A stretch of DNA of 64,000 bases from positions 1-64,000 of the forward strand of contig LLCB01000088.1 of assembly GCA_001414345.1 (NCBI GenBank). Direction: 5' to 3'. Each line of letters begins with the position of its first letter. The stretch's first letter is position 1. A program made the translations under genes and the position numbers. The stretch comes from Hymenoscyphus infarciens. Taxonomy: Eukaryota > Ascomycota > Leotiomycetes > Helotiales > Helotiaceae. Below the pieces are notes generated by a model, which saw only the letters and a list, made by a program, of their open reading frames with translations, was not told where the DNA came from and ran no database searches. Shown here one piece after another: positions 46,531-59,765 of this stretch.

Positions 46531-48406
46531 ATGGCGTTTCCGAAACTCTCACTGGCCGCATGTTTGGCATGCGTGCTTTCAAACGCTGCAGTTGCTGCAG
46601 GACAATGTTCGAACACCCTCGACACTTTTGACTTCGTACGATTCCCCACGCCCCCCCTCTCTGCAAGCTGATGCTCACACATTCTAGATCGTCATTGGTG
46701 GGGGAACTGCAGGACTTGCTGTGGCTGCTCGACTGAGTGAAAGCCTCACGGAATCTTGTATCTTGGTTGTAGAAGCTGGTTCAGATGGCAGAACAGAACC
46801 CAAGATCACCGTCCCAGGTCGGAAAGGATCCACTATCGGAACCACGTATGACTGGAATTTAACCACCACGGCTCAATCTGGCTTCAATGCCAACCGAAAA
46901 GTCAGCATGAGCCGTGGAAAGGTTCTGGGTGGAAGTTCAGCAATGAACTTGATGACTTGGGATCGTGGTGCTGTGGCTGATTTTAATGCCTGGGAGACAC
47001 TTGGAAATCCCGGATGGAACTGGGAGAGCATGTACTCAAGCATGTTGAAGTGCGAGACCTTTGAGCCGTCCAATGAATATGACAGCGCCGATGGTGTGGG
47101 ATCAAGTGGACCTGTTGATACCCTCATCAACCGCATTTTGCCTACGCACCAATTGACCTTCAAGCCCGCTATGAACGCGTTGGGCGTCGCAGACAACAAC
47201 GCCTCTCTTGCTGGAAACCCCGTCGGTGTTGCACGAAAGCCAACCAACATCAGACCATCTGACTATAGTCGCTCGTACAGCACCGCGTATATCGAAAACG
47301 CTCCAGCGAACCTAGCGGTTTTGACTGACACTCGTGTTGCAAAGATCAACTTCGACAGCAACAATACCGCCACCGGTATCACTTTGCAAGACGGCAGAGT
47401 GATCGGCATAACCAAAGAGGTCATCCTTTCCGCCGGATCTCTCCAATCACCCGGTCTTCTTGAGCTTTCTGGAATCGGATCTGAAGCCGTCTTGACAGCT
47501 GCTGGTGTTCCAGTTGTTTACAACAACCCCAACGTTGGCGAGAACCTGCAAGACCATGTCCGGATCCAGAATTCCTACCAACTCAAGCCAGAGTACCTAT
47601 CTTTCGATGTCTTGCGATGGAACACCTCATATGCCGCGGAACAACTTGCGTTGTACAACAATAACGAGACCTCGCTTTGGGACTATACCGGTTCAGGTTA
47701 TGCTTATATGAACTGGACCACTGTCTCGGCAGATACTGCTGCATCCTTGTTGAGCCTTGCTCAAGCTAATGCCAACTTGTCTTCGCAAATCGACCAAGTC
47801 AAGCTCGCCCACCTTGTAAACGAATCAAGCTCTGTCCCACAACTCGAGATCATCTTCTCCGATGGTTATACTGGAGTGAAGGGCTACCCAGCAGTCAACA
47901 CTCCTTTATACACCCAAGGTTTCTTCACTCTCATCGCTGCCATCCAGCACCCATTCTCCAAGGGTAACGTCCACATATCCTCTTCTGACATCGCGGTCAA
48001 CCCAACCATCGACCCCAAGTACCTTTCCAACCCATATGATCTTGCTGCTGTTATCACTGCAGCCAAGTACATGCGCAAAGCTGCTGAGACTGCTCCTATG
48101 TCAAGTATCTGGACCGCTGAGTACGAGCCTGGATCCGCCGTCCAAACCGACGCCGATTGGGAGTCTTTCGCCAAGAACACCACTCTTTCCATTTACCACC
48201 CAGTTGGTACCTGTTCCATGTTACCAGAGGGCGCCGGTGGTGTTGTTGACTCCCAGCTAAAGGTATATGGTATCAATGGAGTTCGAGTTGTCGATGCTTC
48301 AATCATGCCCATCATCCCTAGCACACATATGCAAACGGCTGTGTATGGAATTGCCGAGCGGGCTGCCGAGCTTATCATTGGAACGTGGCGAGAAAATTGT
48401 AAATGA
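46531..48406 (+). CDS. Secreted GMC oxidoreductase (AA3-type)
   Basis: FAD-dependent oxidase or dehydrogenase acting on alcohols or sugars outside the cell. Model join(46531..46635,46688..48406), 607 residues. A signal peptide (first 20 or so residues) is followed by FDFIVIGGGTAGLAVAARL, the FAD-binding dinucleotide motif; the intron (52 nt) falls exactly within it. GRKVLGGSSAMN-like GMC signature 1 is present as SRGKVLGGSSAMN, and signature 2 as GSLQSPGLLELSGIG. The catalytic His lies in YHPVGTCSM, and a second His in IPSTHMQTAVY takes the usual His/Asn place. Several N-glycosylation sequons fit secretion. The substrate (glucose, aryl alcohol or other) cannot be told from sequence alone. Confidence 0.93.
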
Positions 48407-49004
48407 TTAGATGTTTTTTCTTTAATTAATGCTGAGACGACACGTACCTAACGAGCGGGAGGTTCTTTCTTGGGAGCTGGTTTTGAGAAGGCAGTATGCA
48501 AATGTATATAAATTCAATTCTGGGGCGCTGGTTGGTTCTTTGAAATATGATTAGAACAAATCACACAGTTCAAGAATTTCCGATTGATGAAAGCAAATAG
48601 AAACATTGTAGTGACATATTTCCACCATATGGAAGGATCTATACAGAACTTCGAACGGCACGTCTAAAACAGCGGTAGAAGTGAAGCTATTGACCTGGCA
48701 AGCTTAGGAAATTCAAACCTGTAGCTTGAGACTGAGCAAAAAGAGGTCTTGTGATAAACACTGAAGCGGCAGTGGAAAGGCTCTATTCATTCTCGGCGGC
48801 TTGCCTAGATCTTTTTAAGACAATTATTCTAGTTGTCCTAAAAGTTCTAGGTTGATACGTCATGATAAAGAGAGCACTTGTACTTAAACAGCTGCTTCTA
48901 TTGGTCATTGCTGTGAAGGAAAGAAAACTTGAAACGTAAGGCATGGAATAGAACTAGGGATTGTCATACCTCATAACACATATTGGCCCCCCTCTAATTA
49001 TATA
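48407..49004. other. Convergent spacer, no gene seen
   Basis: Shared 3' flank of the oxidoreductase and the membrane-protein gene; AT-rich, no other signal. Confidence 0.5.
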
Positions 49005-50078
49005 CTACATCCCATCCATACCAGGCATGCCTTGCATACCACCAACCTTCTCCCAGAATTTATCGAAATCGATTCCTCCAGCCTCAAACAGCTCCCTTGC
49101 TTTCTTCATGGTATTCTTCTGTTGTTCTGGCCCAAATCCTCCAGGCTGTGAAGACTCGAATTGAACAAGCTCAATCCACCGGAAGAAGAGATTTTCCTTT
49201 CCCATGGCTGTCAATTCGTCCTTGAATGCAATAATCTTCCTTCTTCCCTCCTCTTCTTTGAGACTTCCACCTGCTTCAGCAGTTTCGATAACCACCCAGC
49301 CGAAGTCGTCGTCGTGAAGGAGGATGGTAGTTTTAAAGTCATCCAACTTCATATTGCCCTTCTCCACAATTGTCGTTGCTTTAACCATTGATTTCCAGTC
49401 CAAGTCCCACTCCTTATTTAACATCAAGTATCCCGTCTTCTCACTCATCCACATAGGATCTGTAGCCCTCCCAACATTGTTGAACAATAACTCTTGTTCC
49501 TTGCTACCCTCCTCGAATAGTTTCTTGCTCTGCACAAACCATCTCCTGCTTCGTCGAACAATAATCTCCCGTTCGCTGAATCCAAGTCTCAATCTCCACA
49601 TCACAGGATTCCCGATTGTCTGTCCCATGAAGAATGCCTTTGGCCAGGGCCATACAAAGACATAAATCACCAAATCAACCATGAATCTAGCCGTTCGTCT
49701 AGCAATCTCCCAGCCAATTGCCTCCATGGTCATCTTCCGCGTATTTAAAGTCATCTCGTTTTTCTTTCCCATCAAGGAGAAACATATCTTCATGTAATAG
49801 GGTCCGATGCTGCGTATTCGGTAAAAGATGGCGAGAAGTATGAGGATGTTCATCACAACCGGGACCAAGAATATCTTCTTCTTGAAATCTGCGGGATGCG
49901 AGTCTAGGGATGTGATGTAGACATGGCCTTTGGGGAGGAACGGAATCAGCGGTTCGAGAGATTTCGGCGCGGGCGCAAAAGGCTTCGGGAGTTTGGGGGT
50001 TGTTGCGGATGGTGTAGAGGATGGGGGTTTCGATTTGGGCGCGCGGTTGAAGGCGCGTACCTTTGATTTCGGAGGCAT
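49005..50078 (-). CDS. Conserved-looking membrane protein of unknown function
   Basis: Intronless, 357 residues. The N-terminal 50 residues are Pro/Ser/Lys-rich. There are two hydrophobic helices: IFLVPVVMNILILLAIFYRI at about residues 69-88 and a Trp-rich one, FMVDLVIYVFVWPWPKAFF, at about 131-149. The long C-terminal domain is soluble and charged, with WVVIETAEAGGSLKEEEGRRK, and the protein ends in a Met/Gly tail (GGMQGMPGMDGM). Most likely an ER or other endomembrane protein with both termini on the same side; this is inference. I do not recognise the family. It is divergent from the IF2 gene, start codons 217 bp apart. Confidence 0.8.
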   Translation of the reverse strand: MPPKSKVRAFNRAPKSKPPSSTPSATTPKLPKPFAPAPKSLEPLIPFLPKGHVYITSLDSHPADFKKKIFLVPVVMNILILLAIFYRIRSIGPYYMKICFSLMGKKNEMTLNTRKMTMEAIGWEIARRTARFMVDLVIYVFVWPWPKAFFMGQTIGNPVMWRLRLGFSEREIIVRRSRRWFVQSKKLFEEGSKEQELLFNNVGRATDPMWMSEKTGYLMLNKEWDLDWKSMVKATTIVEKGNMKLDDFKTTILLHDDDFGWVVIETAEAGGSLKEEEGRRKIIAFKDELTAMGKENLFFRWIELVQFESSQPGGFGPEQQKNTMKKARELFEAGGIDFDKFWEKVGGMQGMPGMDGM

Positions 50079-50295
50079 CTTGGACTCTCTGCGTGAGTGA
50101 TAGTGGCCGATGAATTGCTGAATTGCGGTTGCCTCGGTTGCCTCGAAGCTCTAGGCTGGGCTCGTCGCAACTTTTACGGATATGTGGCGTTTGGAGGTGT
50201 GGCGCCCCGGGAGCCGTAAGCTTAAACCCCGACAAAATTTTGGCTCCAAGTAACTTGTAAGTAACTCTTCTACAACCATTAAATGTACATTAGCG
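50079..50295. promoter_or_regulatory. Short divergent promoter, membrane protein / mitochondrial IF2
   Basis: 217 bp serve two divergent start codons. No clear TATA box. Confidence 0.45.
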
Positions 50296-53200
50296 ATGAG
50301 GGGTAGGAGTTTATTAAAGGCAAGTTCGAATTCAATTGCAGGTCCTCTCTCTTACTAACAATATCCAGGAGTCATGTAGTCCATCCGTATGCGCATTCTG
50401 TGCGCATCGACTTGGACAAGTCAGACAGCCATCGCATGTTCAGCGTCGATTTCTGCAATCCTCACGCCCAGCATCCCGACCCTCCGGAGAAGGAACTGCC
50501 GTTCGAGAAGATGACGGACCTTCAAACCCAAAACTGGCATCGGCATGGGGTTCTCCTGGTATTGGGAGAGGCAAACAACTGGGAAAAGGAAAGGGTAAAG
50601 GAAAGGGAGGCGGTTCTTGGGGACTGGGTCCAAGTTTTGTGACTTCGGTTCCTGGAAATAAAAGTGCCACACCAGCAAACGGCACCACTGAACCTTCTGC
50701 CTCGCCGTCAGTTGGTGACCTTTTACCACACGAACAACGAGCTCGGGGGCTCTTGAGGGAAAAGGACGCCCCCGTTGCGCCGTCGCCTCCTCCGATCCAA
50801 GATCTTCTACCACACGAACGTCGAGCTCGAGACCTCATACTGGAACAGTCAGCGAAGTCCCATCAGCGACCCTTATCAATTCATACAGGAGCAGGTCCGG
50901 AAGCTACACGAGCAGGTCGATATCGATTTACGCCCCGGTCTCATGAGGAAGTTCAGGATTCTGCACGAAGGGCGGTACAAAAGAGGAATGCACGGGAGGC
51001 GTGGGATGCCCATCCAACGGGGCACAGAGAGGGTGGTAGTGGAAATCATTTCCGGGTTCGAAAAATTGGCCATGTTATGGGTGAAGGAGAGATGGTGCCC
51101 ATGGCTCCGCGAGCAACTGCGAACTGGGGCCGGCTGAAGAAAGAATCTGAGCTAGATTTCACACGGGCACCGTCTGCACGGGAGGGTCCAGTTCGCTCAA
51201 GGGAACAAATGTTTGAGGAAGGCCGTGCTCAAAGAGAAGAGCAGTCCAGACTGGGACGATACACGCCATTGGGAGAAAGGTCCATATTTGGGTCAAATCA
51301 GCGAACTGGTGCATTTGCAAAGCCCATCGAAAGCAAACAGGCTCCAAAACCTTCATTCCAACCTACTCCCGTTCCAGAAATTTCCGTACAAGCGCCAGAG
51401 GAGGTTACTACCGCCGAGTTAAAATCCAAGCAGTTTTCCCCTCGAAAGACGGAGGAGCAAATGCTACAGGAAGATATAGAGAAGGCCGCGGCCGAGAAAG
51501 CAGAGTTCAAGAAGGCAGAACCTAAGAAGGAAGAGAACGAAGAAGAGGAGGAGGAAGAATATGTCAAGCCATCAAGACGAAAAAAGAAATCACGATCGAC
51601 TGAAGCGGAGCCTAGCTACAGTAAATTGCCCAAAGGGAAAGAAAGAGACAAGGCCAAGAGACGGCAGAACTTTGTGGTTGAGGAAGACGATGATGCTGCT
51701 GGTTTGATACAAATAGAACAGCGTGAGCGAGCAGAGTTGAAGAGACAGCGGAAATTCGAGAAGGCGGCCAAGAAGCCTGTTCCAATAATGCTTCCAGAAT
51801 ATATCTCGGTTTCGAATCTTGCTATTGCGTTGAGAGTCAGACAGGAAGATTTCGTTTATAAGATGAAAGACCTGGGTTTCGAGGACGTTCATCACGACTT
51901 CATCTTGAACGCCGAAAATGCAGGCCTGATTGCGATGGAGTACAATTTTGAGCCCATCATTGATCGGGGAGAGTCAGAAGACCTCAGAGCAGCGGATCCA
52001 CTTACAGATACTTCCGGATTGCCTTCACGGCCCCCAGTTGTCACAATTATGGGACATGTTGATCACGGCAAAACCACGATTCTTGACTTCCTGCGTAAAT
52101 CGTCTGTTGCGGCAGGCGAGCATGGTGGAATCACTCAACATATTGGAGCTTTCTCTGTTCCAATGCCTTCTGGAAAGACCATTACCTTCCTGGATACCCC
52201 TGGTCACGCTGCATTTTTAAGTATGCGACAGCGAGGCGCCAATGTAACCGATATTGTCATTTTGGTGGTGGCAGCAGACGACAGTGTCAAACCTCAAACC
52301 ATCGAAGCTATCAACCATGCCAAGACAGCCCAGGTTCCTATCATTGTCGCAATCAACAAAATTGATAAGCCAGACTCTGACATTGAGAAAGTCAAGCTGG
52401 ATTTGGCACGTCATGGTGTTGATGTCGAAGATTTCGGTGGTGACACCCAAGTTGTTTGTGTCAGTGGCAAGACTGGGCAGGGCATGGATGAGCTGGAAGA
52501 AGCCGCTGTTGCATTGTCCGATATCATAGATATGCGAGCAGACAGAGAGTGTTCAGCTGAAGGCTGGGTCATCGAAGCAAGCATCAAGTCCACGGGAAAA
52601 TGTGCCACTATCCTGGTCAGACAAGGTACAATGCGTCCTGGGGACTTTATAGTCGCGGGCAACACCTGGGCCAGAATTCGTTGTCTCCGCAACGAAGCTG
52701 GCATCGATATTGATGAAGCTGGACCTGGAACCCCAGTGGAGATTGATGGATGGCGGGAGCAACCATTAGCGGGGGACGAAGTTCTTCAAGCACCAAGTGA
52801 GGCCAAAGCCAAGAGTGTTGTCGACTATCGAATCGAGAAATTAGAGAGAAACAAAATGGCTGACGACATGGAGGCTATCAACGAGAACCGCAAATCCGAG
52901 TTTGACAAGAAAGAACGCGAAAAGCTCGAAGCTCAAGCTGCGGAAGAAGGTGTTCCTCTGGAATTACCCGAACAAAAGGTTGGCGGACCAAAAGAGGTGT
53001 ACTTCATTGTCAAGGGTGATGTTAGTGGTTCCGTTGAAGCAGTTATGGACAGCATCACTACTTTGGGTAATAAGGAGGTTCAACCCATGATTCTGAGGTA
53101 TGGAGTGGGTCAACTTTCTGAGTTCGATATCGAGCACGCCGCTGCTGCAAAGGGCCATCTCGTCAATTTCAATACTGAGGTGGAACCCCATATCACTCGT

Positions 53201-53666
53201 GCTGCGGAACAAGCTAAGGTTACTATCATCGATCACAACATCATATATCGTTTAGTCGACGATGTCAAAGCAGAGCTCTCCAAACACCTTCCACCTCTGG
53301 TAACACAAAGAGTGTTGGGAGAAGCAGAGATATCTCAAGTTTTCTCGATCACAGTGAAAGGAAGACAAGTCAAGAATGTTGCTGGCTGTAAAGTTCGAAA
53401 CGGTGCCATTGGCAAGAACAACAAGGTCAGAGTGATGAGGAAGGGCGAAAAGGTGTATGAGGGTATGTTCCTGGTATCTCTATTCTCAACGAGATCAATA
53501 CTAACATGCAACAGGTAACATTCTTTCCCTTAAGAATGCTAAGCGGGATGTGGTAGAGATGAAGAAGGGTACCGAGTGTGGTATGGCTTTTGAGAATTGG
53601 TATGACTTCTCTGCTGGAGATCTTGTCCAAACTTATGAGGAGAAGGAGGAGAAGAGGTATCTTTAG
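50296..53666 (+). CDS. IFM1: Mitochondrial translation initiation factor IF2
   Basis: GTPase that places initiator tRNA on the mitochondrial small ribosomal subunit. Model join(50296..50319,50369..53462,53515..53666), 1089 residues. The first 50 residues are basic, Ser/Arg-rich and acid-free (matrix presequence). A long disordered charged region is followed by the IF2 N-domain, then the G domain with GHVDHGKTT, DTPGHAAF and NKID. IF2 domains II, III (YFIVKGDVSGSVEAV) and IV follow. Exon 1 encodes 8 residues and is joined by a GC-AG intron (GCAAGT...ACTAAC...CCAG, 49 nt). That is the only way I find to reach an ATG in frame. The last 52-nt intron is canonical. Confidence 0.92.
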
Positions 53667-54291
53667 TTCTGCTTTGGCTCGTTTTTTTCTTACCACACTT
53701 GGGTTGCGCTGTATAAAAAATTGGGCTGTAAATCTTACACATAGATGGGAGGATATGTATAAAAGTGCATTTGATGCGATGGCTGCATCTAGATGGGGCG
53801 TTTTCACTGTTTCGTTCATAGATACGAATTCACCACTCATAAATCAAAGTTTATCTAACTTTGTTCTATAAACTGTTGGTATCATCCACATTCTTTGATT
53901 CATCCTTATTCTAACAAGGATATAGACTCCACTTTGTGGTGAAGTCGCGCCAAGATCGGGAGGACGCGTTGTTTTACTAGCACGTGACCAGAAAGCTAGC
54001 TTGGCTACCTAGGTGCAGGCAACAAGGCCCGTCGCAAGTTTTGCGATTGTGCCTTTGTGATCTCCAAGAATCTCCAACTCCAACCAACCCTTCTTTGTTT
54101 CGCGCACACGCAAGCAAGAGATTCATTTTTGCGGTCGGCAGCGTCCTACGTTGGTACCATCAAGGTCTACCCTCTCCCCTCACTGGCGCAAGGCCTCTAC
54201 TGATTGAGCATAGTGTATTTCAAACCGACACCGACCGACTGAGTTCACCATCCTTTCGCATCGCAGATTTCATCGATACACGATCTTTACA
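53667..54291. other. Intergenic, RNA14 promoter
   Basis: No gene seen. It contains CACGTGACC at 53981 and TACCTAGGT at 54006. Confidence 0.5.
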
Positions 54292-57200
54292 ATGGCAGAG
54301 GAGGATGCGGAGATAGCTCTCTTGCACCAGCTGCAGGCAGGGCAAGAAAGTGTGGCATGGGAAGATGGTGGAGAGAACGGGGTCGCGGAGGGCGAACTAC
54401 CTTCAAAAATTACTGAGCATAACAACCAAGAAGTCCAAAAAGAAGTTGCTACAGATGATCAAGTCCTTCGTGCCTTATCTCCTTCCGGCGCTGATAATGT
54501 TTCCGATGGTGGCGAATATGATCCATCTTCTGTCATCACTACTCAGCCAGCTGTTACTGCCATCGCAGGAGAAGCAGCTTCGAGATCTAGCTCAAGAACA
54601 TCAACCCGGAAGCGGAAGACCGTGGGTGGTTTCTTAGCAGATGACTCTGATGAGGAGACCGATACGGCTACGCCAACACAACCCTCAGCCAGTCTACAGC
54701 CGCCAGCATCTAACACCCCTAAACGATTTCCTTCTCCTTTACAAACATCTGTCACCCAACAAGATGTTGCGGGTGCACCAGAGAATCCAAGTGATTCAAA
54801 GGCCGCTCCCAATCCATCGCATGTTCCTTCTGTGATTTCTGGACCATCATCTACAGTGCAAGCTCCTGCGGCTCAGATACTTACTTCAGCAGGTCCATCG
54901 CAGGGTGTGTCTGTGCCAAAAGCACGACTTCCAAATGACAAGACAGGTATACTCGAAGACAAGATAAAGGAAGATCCTCGGGGAGATTTAGATGCATGGT
55001 TGAGCCTTATCAGCGAGCACCGAAGCCGCCACAAGTTTGACGAAGCGATTGAAGTTTATGAAAGATTTCTCAAAGTTTTCCCCCAAGCTGTAAGCACATG
55101 ACATATCTCTTTTGGAATCTAGCTGATTGATTGTTGTAGGCTGAAATATGGGCAGAGTACGCGGAAATGGAGCTTGAGAACGAGCGACGGAATGAAGCAG
55201 AGAACATATTCGGAAGATCTCTCTTGACAGTGTCCAACGTCAAATTATGGTCTGTTTATCTCAACTATATCCGCCGAGTCAACGATTTATTGAATGATGC
55301 CACCGGTAATGCTCGAGCAACCGTTTCTCAAGCATACGACTTTGTATTGGCCAATATCGGAGTGGATCGAGATTCTGGAAAGATATGGCAAGAGTATATA
55401 CAATTCATTAAAAGCGCGCCAGGCCAACTTGGAGGCACCAGTTGGCAAGATCAGCAAAAGATGGACCAGTTAAGGAAAGCATACCAAAAGGCCATCTGTG
55501 TCCCCATGTCGAGCGTGAACGTGCTATGGAAGGAATACGATCAATTTGAGATGAATCTCAACAAGATGACTGTAAGTTCAATCTTTTGGCCGTCTGAGCT
55601 AGTCTAATGTACAATTTAGGGCCGGAAATTTCTCCAAGACAAGTCACCAGGATACATGTCAGCAAGAAGTGCCAACACCGCCTTGGAAAACCTCACCAGA
55701 GGCTTGGTAAGAACAACATTGCCAAGACTTCCTCCCTTGCACGGGTTTGAAGGAGAACCGGAGTACATGCAGCAGGTTGAGTTATGGAATAAATGGATAG
55801 CTTGGGAGCTGGAAGACCCTCTTGTCTTGAAAACCGACGAATTGGATGTTTTCAAGCAGCGTGTTCTTTATGTTTACAAACAAGCAGTTATGGCACTGCG
55901 TTTCTGGCCAGAATTATGGGTCGACGCTGCGGAGTGGTGCTACAGCAATGGACTCGACAAGGACGGCGATACATTTTTGAATGACGGAATAGCCGCCAAC
56001 CCGGAAAGCTGCATACTTGCCTTCAAGAAAGCAGATCGCTTGGAAACCACATTATCAACAGAAGAGAGCAGCAAAAATCCAGCTGATCAAGGCGCTATTG
56101 TTCGAGCACCATACGACAGACTTCTCGAAACTCTGTATGACATGATCAAGCAATTGAAGGCTCGAGAAGCCCAGGACCTGGCAAAACTGGAGGAATCCTT
56201 GGCTCTTGACGCTTCCATAAGTGCCATCATTAGCAAAGCCGAAGATGACGATGAGGAAAATGAGGCAGAGAAGGCACGAAGAGAGGCGGATAAGGCGGAC
56301 AAGACGAAGGCTATCCAACTTGGCTACGCAGGCCAAGTGCATCTCATGTCTAGAACTATATCATTCGCCTGGATTGCCTTGATGCGAGCTATGCGTCGAG
56401 TGCAGGGCAAGGGTGCGGTGAAAGATGCAATTGGTGGATCGAGACAAATTTTCGCCGATGCTCGCGCTCGTGGAAAGATCACAAGTGACGTCTACGTTGC
56501 CAGTGCGTTGATCGAGCACCACGTGTACAAAGATCCTGCCGGTACAAAAATCTTTGAGCGAGGTGCCAAGTTGTTTCCGGAAGACGAGGTTTTCATCTTG
56601 GAGTATTTGAAGCACCTGCTATCCATTGGGGATACCACAAGTAAGTACTCACTCCCTTCTGTCTCACGAATCTTCTAACAATATACAGATGCTCGAGTCG
56701 CTTTCGAAACCGCAGTCAATCGATTGACGCAGAAACCCGAAAACGTCCACAAGGCCAAGCCGCTTTACTCTTACTTCCACAAATACGAATCCCAGTACGG
56801 GGAGCTGTCGCAAATTCGCAAGCTCGAGCAACGGATGGCTGAAGTTTTTCCCTCCGATCCAAAGCTTCAACAGTTCGCTGCCCGATATAGTGGTGAGGGG
56901 TTCGAACCCACCAAAGTGCGGCTTATTATCTCGCCTGGAACTCAGATGCGCCCGAAGAGCCTTGCTGTTCTACCTTCGATTGAACAGCATACTTCGGTTC
57001 AAAATAGTCCACGACCACCTTTCGCACAGCCACCGGTGCAAGAAAACAGCCCTAGACCTCAGTACTTGCAGACCACAAGCTCCCCAAAGCGCCCTTTCCC
57101 TATGGATGATTTTGAAGATATGAGCCGACCACGAAAGCTTGCTCGAGGAGAATCACCACTTAAAGGCGCGGCAGGACGACGTCTGAATCAACAAAAGCAG

Positions 57201-57821
57201 CTCCAGCAGACACAAGGGGCCCCAATGTGGCAATCGAACGCTCCTCCTTTTGTGGTACCACGGGATATCACCTTCCTTCTCAGCATTATTCCGAGGGCAG
57301 ATCTCTATACGGCCACCAAGTTCAACGCGGAGGCGATGGTTCGATTGCTAGCTCAGACTCATGTGCCCGATCATAGCGCATGGAAGGCTTCTCAAAACCA
57401 ACCTCAACCGTTACCACCCCAGCAACCTCCACACGCACAATATGGTAGGGCTCCCATCCAAAATGATCGACCCCAATCACAAGATCAGCACCAACAGCCA
57501 CATTATTCCTTCGCCGGTCAAGATGATCGTAGCTGGCAGAACCAGGCCAGTTACGGAACTGGACCAAGTCAACATGTGAACCATGAGCGTAATGGCTATT
57601 CGCAACCACCACCACAGGGTATGCATTTGCAAGGACTTCCACCTAGGCCAGAGACCAATAATCCAGGCTATTACCAGCAGGACTACAACGGCGCCCCTGG
57701 CACTGGTGGAAACTGGCAACAACCCCCAGTTCAAAATCCCGGTCCTTCTTTAGCGCCAGCCCAAACTTGGTATCGACAGGCTGACCAATTCGCCCCAGGA
57801 TACACCTCTTACGGCCGGTAA
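54292..57821 (+). CDS. RNA14: mRNA 3'-end processing protein RNA14 (CstF-77 homologue)
   Basis: Scaffold of cleavage factor IA in pre-mRNA cleavage and polyadenylation; it binds Rna15 and Pcf11. Model join(54292..55089,55140..55571,55620..56640,56689..57821), 1127 residues. The acidic Ser/Pro-rich N terminus of about 230 residues is followed by HAT repeats (recurring W..Y...E patterns such as AEIWAEYAEMELENERRNEA). The Suf domain continues to about residue 800, with IFERGAKLFPEDEVFILEYL. The monkeytail-type region RDITFLLSIIPRADLY, which binds Rna15 hinge in yeast, is present before a Gln/Pro-rich end. All three introns are 48-50 nt with good signals. Confidence 0.94.
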
Positions 57822-59765
57822 TCGAGAAACCGTCAGCGAAAGTTTCAAAATACTCTGAAATTATGGACTGGACTAGAGTTTCTTCTCCTAAACCACGATG
57901 ATGGACGGATAATGCTGGCATACGCGGATGTGTATTATTTATTGCTTGCGAGCCGATTTCTTTCTTTTTCTTTACAACGGGGGCATTTTGATGTTTTTCG
58001 GAGGATGGATTCATGGCCCCAGAGAGGTATCTCCAAGTTAATTATCGTTCTTGTCTCTTGTCTAACTCATAGCATGGAGTTTGGGGTGAACCAAATGGGG
58101 ATTTCCGCAAAAAGCAGGGCAGTGGCGACTGCTTCTAGCACTGATGTATCATAGGAAAAGGATAATCCAATGCAATGCTAATTTAAGGACTGTTTATTAT
58201 CTAATGGTTTACGTTTTGAACAGCGTGTTGGTACTTTGAGCCCGCTTGCCAACCTCTACTGTTTTGCCAAATTTGATAGGACAATTGAACTACTGTATGG
58301 ATTGAGTTGGTGTGATGAGAGTCTATTGACTTGATTCTCCTCGCTCTATTTACATGATGGTTCAGCTTCTCCTTGAACATTGGGTACAATGGGAGATGTA
58401 GGAAGACAAATAGAGCTGCTTTTCATGTCACAGCACAACTTAACTCTAGGGGACGCAATCACATTGGGTTCGCAGTGTTGGGTGGCAACGATTCATTACA
58501 CGGGATTTTACTTCACCATAGCAAGATGACAAATTCCCCCACGTGGCTAGTGCTCAAATTTGCGCATATGAACTGTTTGTAGGCTTGGCATACCGATTCA
58601 AGAAGATGCTTTATTGGCTGGCATCGATGGAGTTGCGCGTTGCTGGGTCATGGAGCAAACGGGTTTTCTGCAAGATGCTTTGCTTTTTGCAGCTGCGTTG
58701 GCGCGGGGTGCAGTTGGCAAAACAATGCCATCTTGCTCACCACGCTGCAGAGCCATCTCCAAGCGAGTAACCAATGTTTTTCAAAGCCAATTGCACCTCC
58801 TTGCTAGTTTCTTGTATGGAATTATTTTCGCAATTGCTGCACATTGCTGTCTTGTATTGAGCTTTGTCAAAGGCTGAGGTGTAGCTCTTGCAGGGTTGGG
58901 TTGGGTTGGGTTGGTAGCAAACATCAAGCTGCGGCCCTCCGCTGGCTGAGGAGAAAAAAGACAATCAATCCTGCCTTGAAATCTGCAAAGCTCGCCTAAT
59001 TTTCCTATTGAGGTCCCATTGGAAGGCAGCACCGGCACGTCACGTCACGCGCTAGCTCGCGCTAGTAGAGTTTAATCTCCCGTGCTTGTCGCCCACCATT
59101 CTATTAGCGCTGCCCTGGTCATATCTTCTCCCTCTATCTCTCAACCAAACCCCATCATCTCCTCGTCCATCGGCGCGACCCTCCAACCTCTCAACACCTC
59201 CAGATCGACCGCCTTGTCTTGCATTGTGCACATCATCTACGAGATTGAAAGAATCTAGATAGTAAGTTCTCTCCTTGAACGCCTCTCGTTTGTGCCCCTT
59301 TCTCGTCGTTCGTCGTTTGCTCTGCCCCGCCGACTTGAGGGGCAAGGTCAAGCACTCACAACACCACACTACCTCCTCTTCCTGCACCGAGATCTGTCCA
59401 TCTCGCTATCCTCTCCTCTCCTCTTTCCTGAGGCTTGACCGCTTCAATTACTCACGTTTTGTGCGACCGCTGACCCCACTTCAGCAGTCACACCGCGGTG
59501 TTGCGATCTGTCACCCAGCTCTCGACGTAGGTATCGATCTTCAAGCCACAAAGTAGTAAGCCTTACCCCTTTTCCTTTCCTCTTCTGCCTGGGAAAGTCG
59601 GCAGATTTAGCGACGGTCGTGTCAATAATCTGCAGAAATCCCAGCATGCCATCTCCCCTATTGGCATTGCTGGCGGTCATCACGCTGGCACCGCCAAATA
59701 GCCTTTGGTTTTCGAAGTCCCGAATTGAACCTATGCTAACATGTCTCCCTTAGCTCACTTGAACC
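57822..59765. other. Intergenic and 5' leader of the Argonaute gene
   Basis: No gene seen. A GGGTT tandem tract is at 58893-58914. From about 59080 the DNA is pyrimidine-rich, as in fungal leaders. A likely 5'-UTR intron runs 59556-59753 (GTAAGC...GCTAAC...CTTAG), ending 12 bp before the ATG. Confidence 0.55.

Noticed and set aside
37161..48406. RiPP or other secondary-metabolite cluster around the peptide precursor
   Set aside because: No UstY-like, tyrosinase, synthase or cluster regulator genes; the GMC oxidoreductase is 8.5 kb away, separated by a pseudogene, a receptor and repeats.
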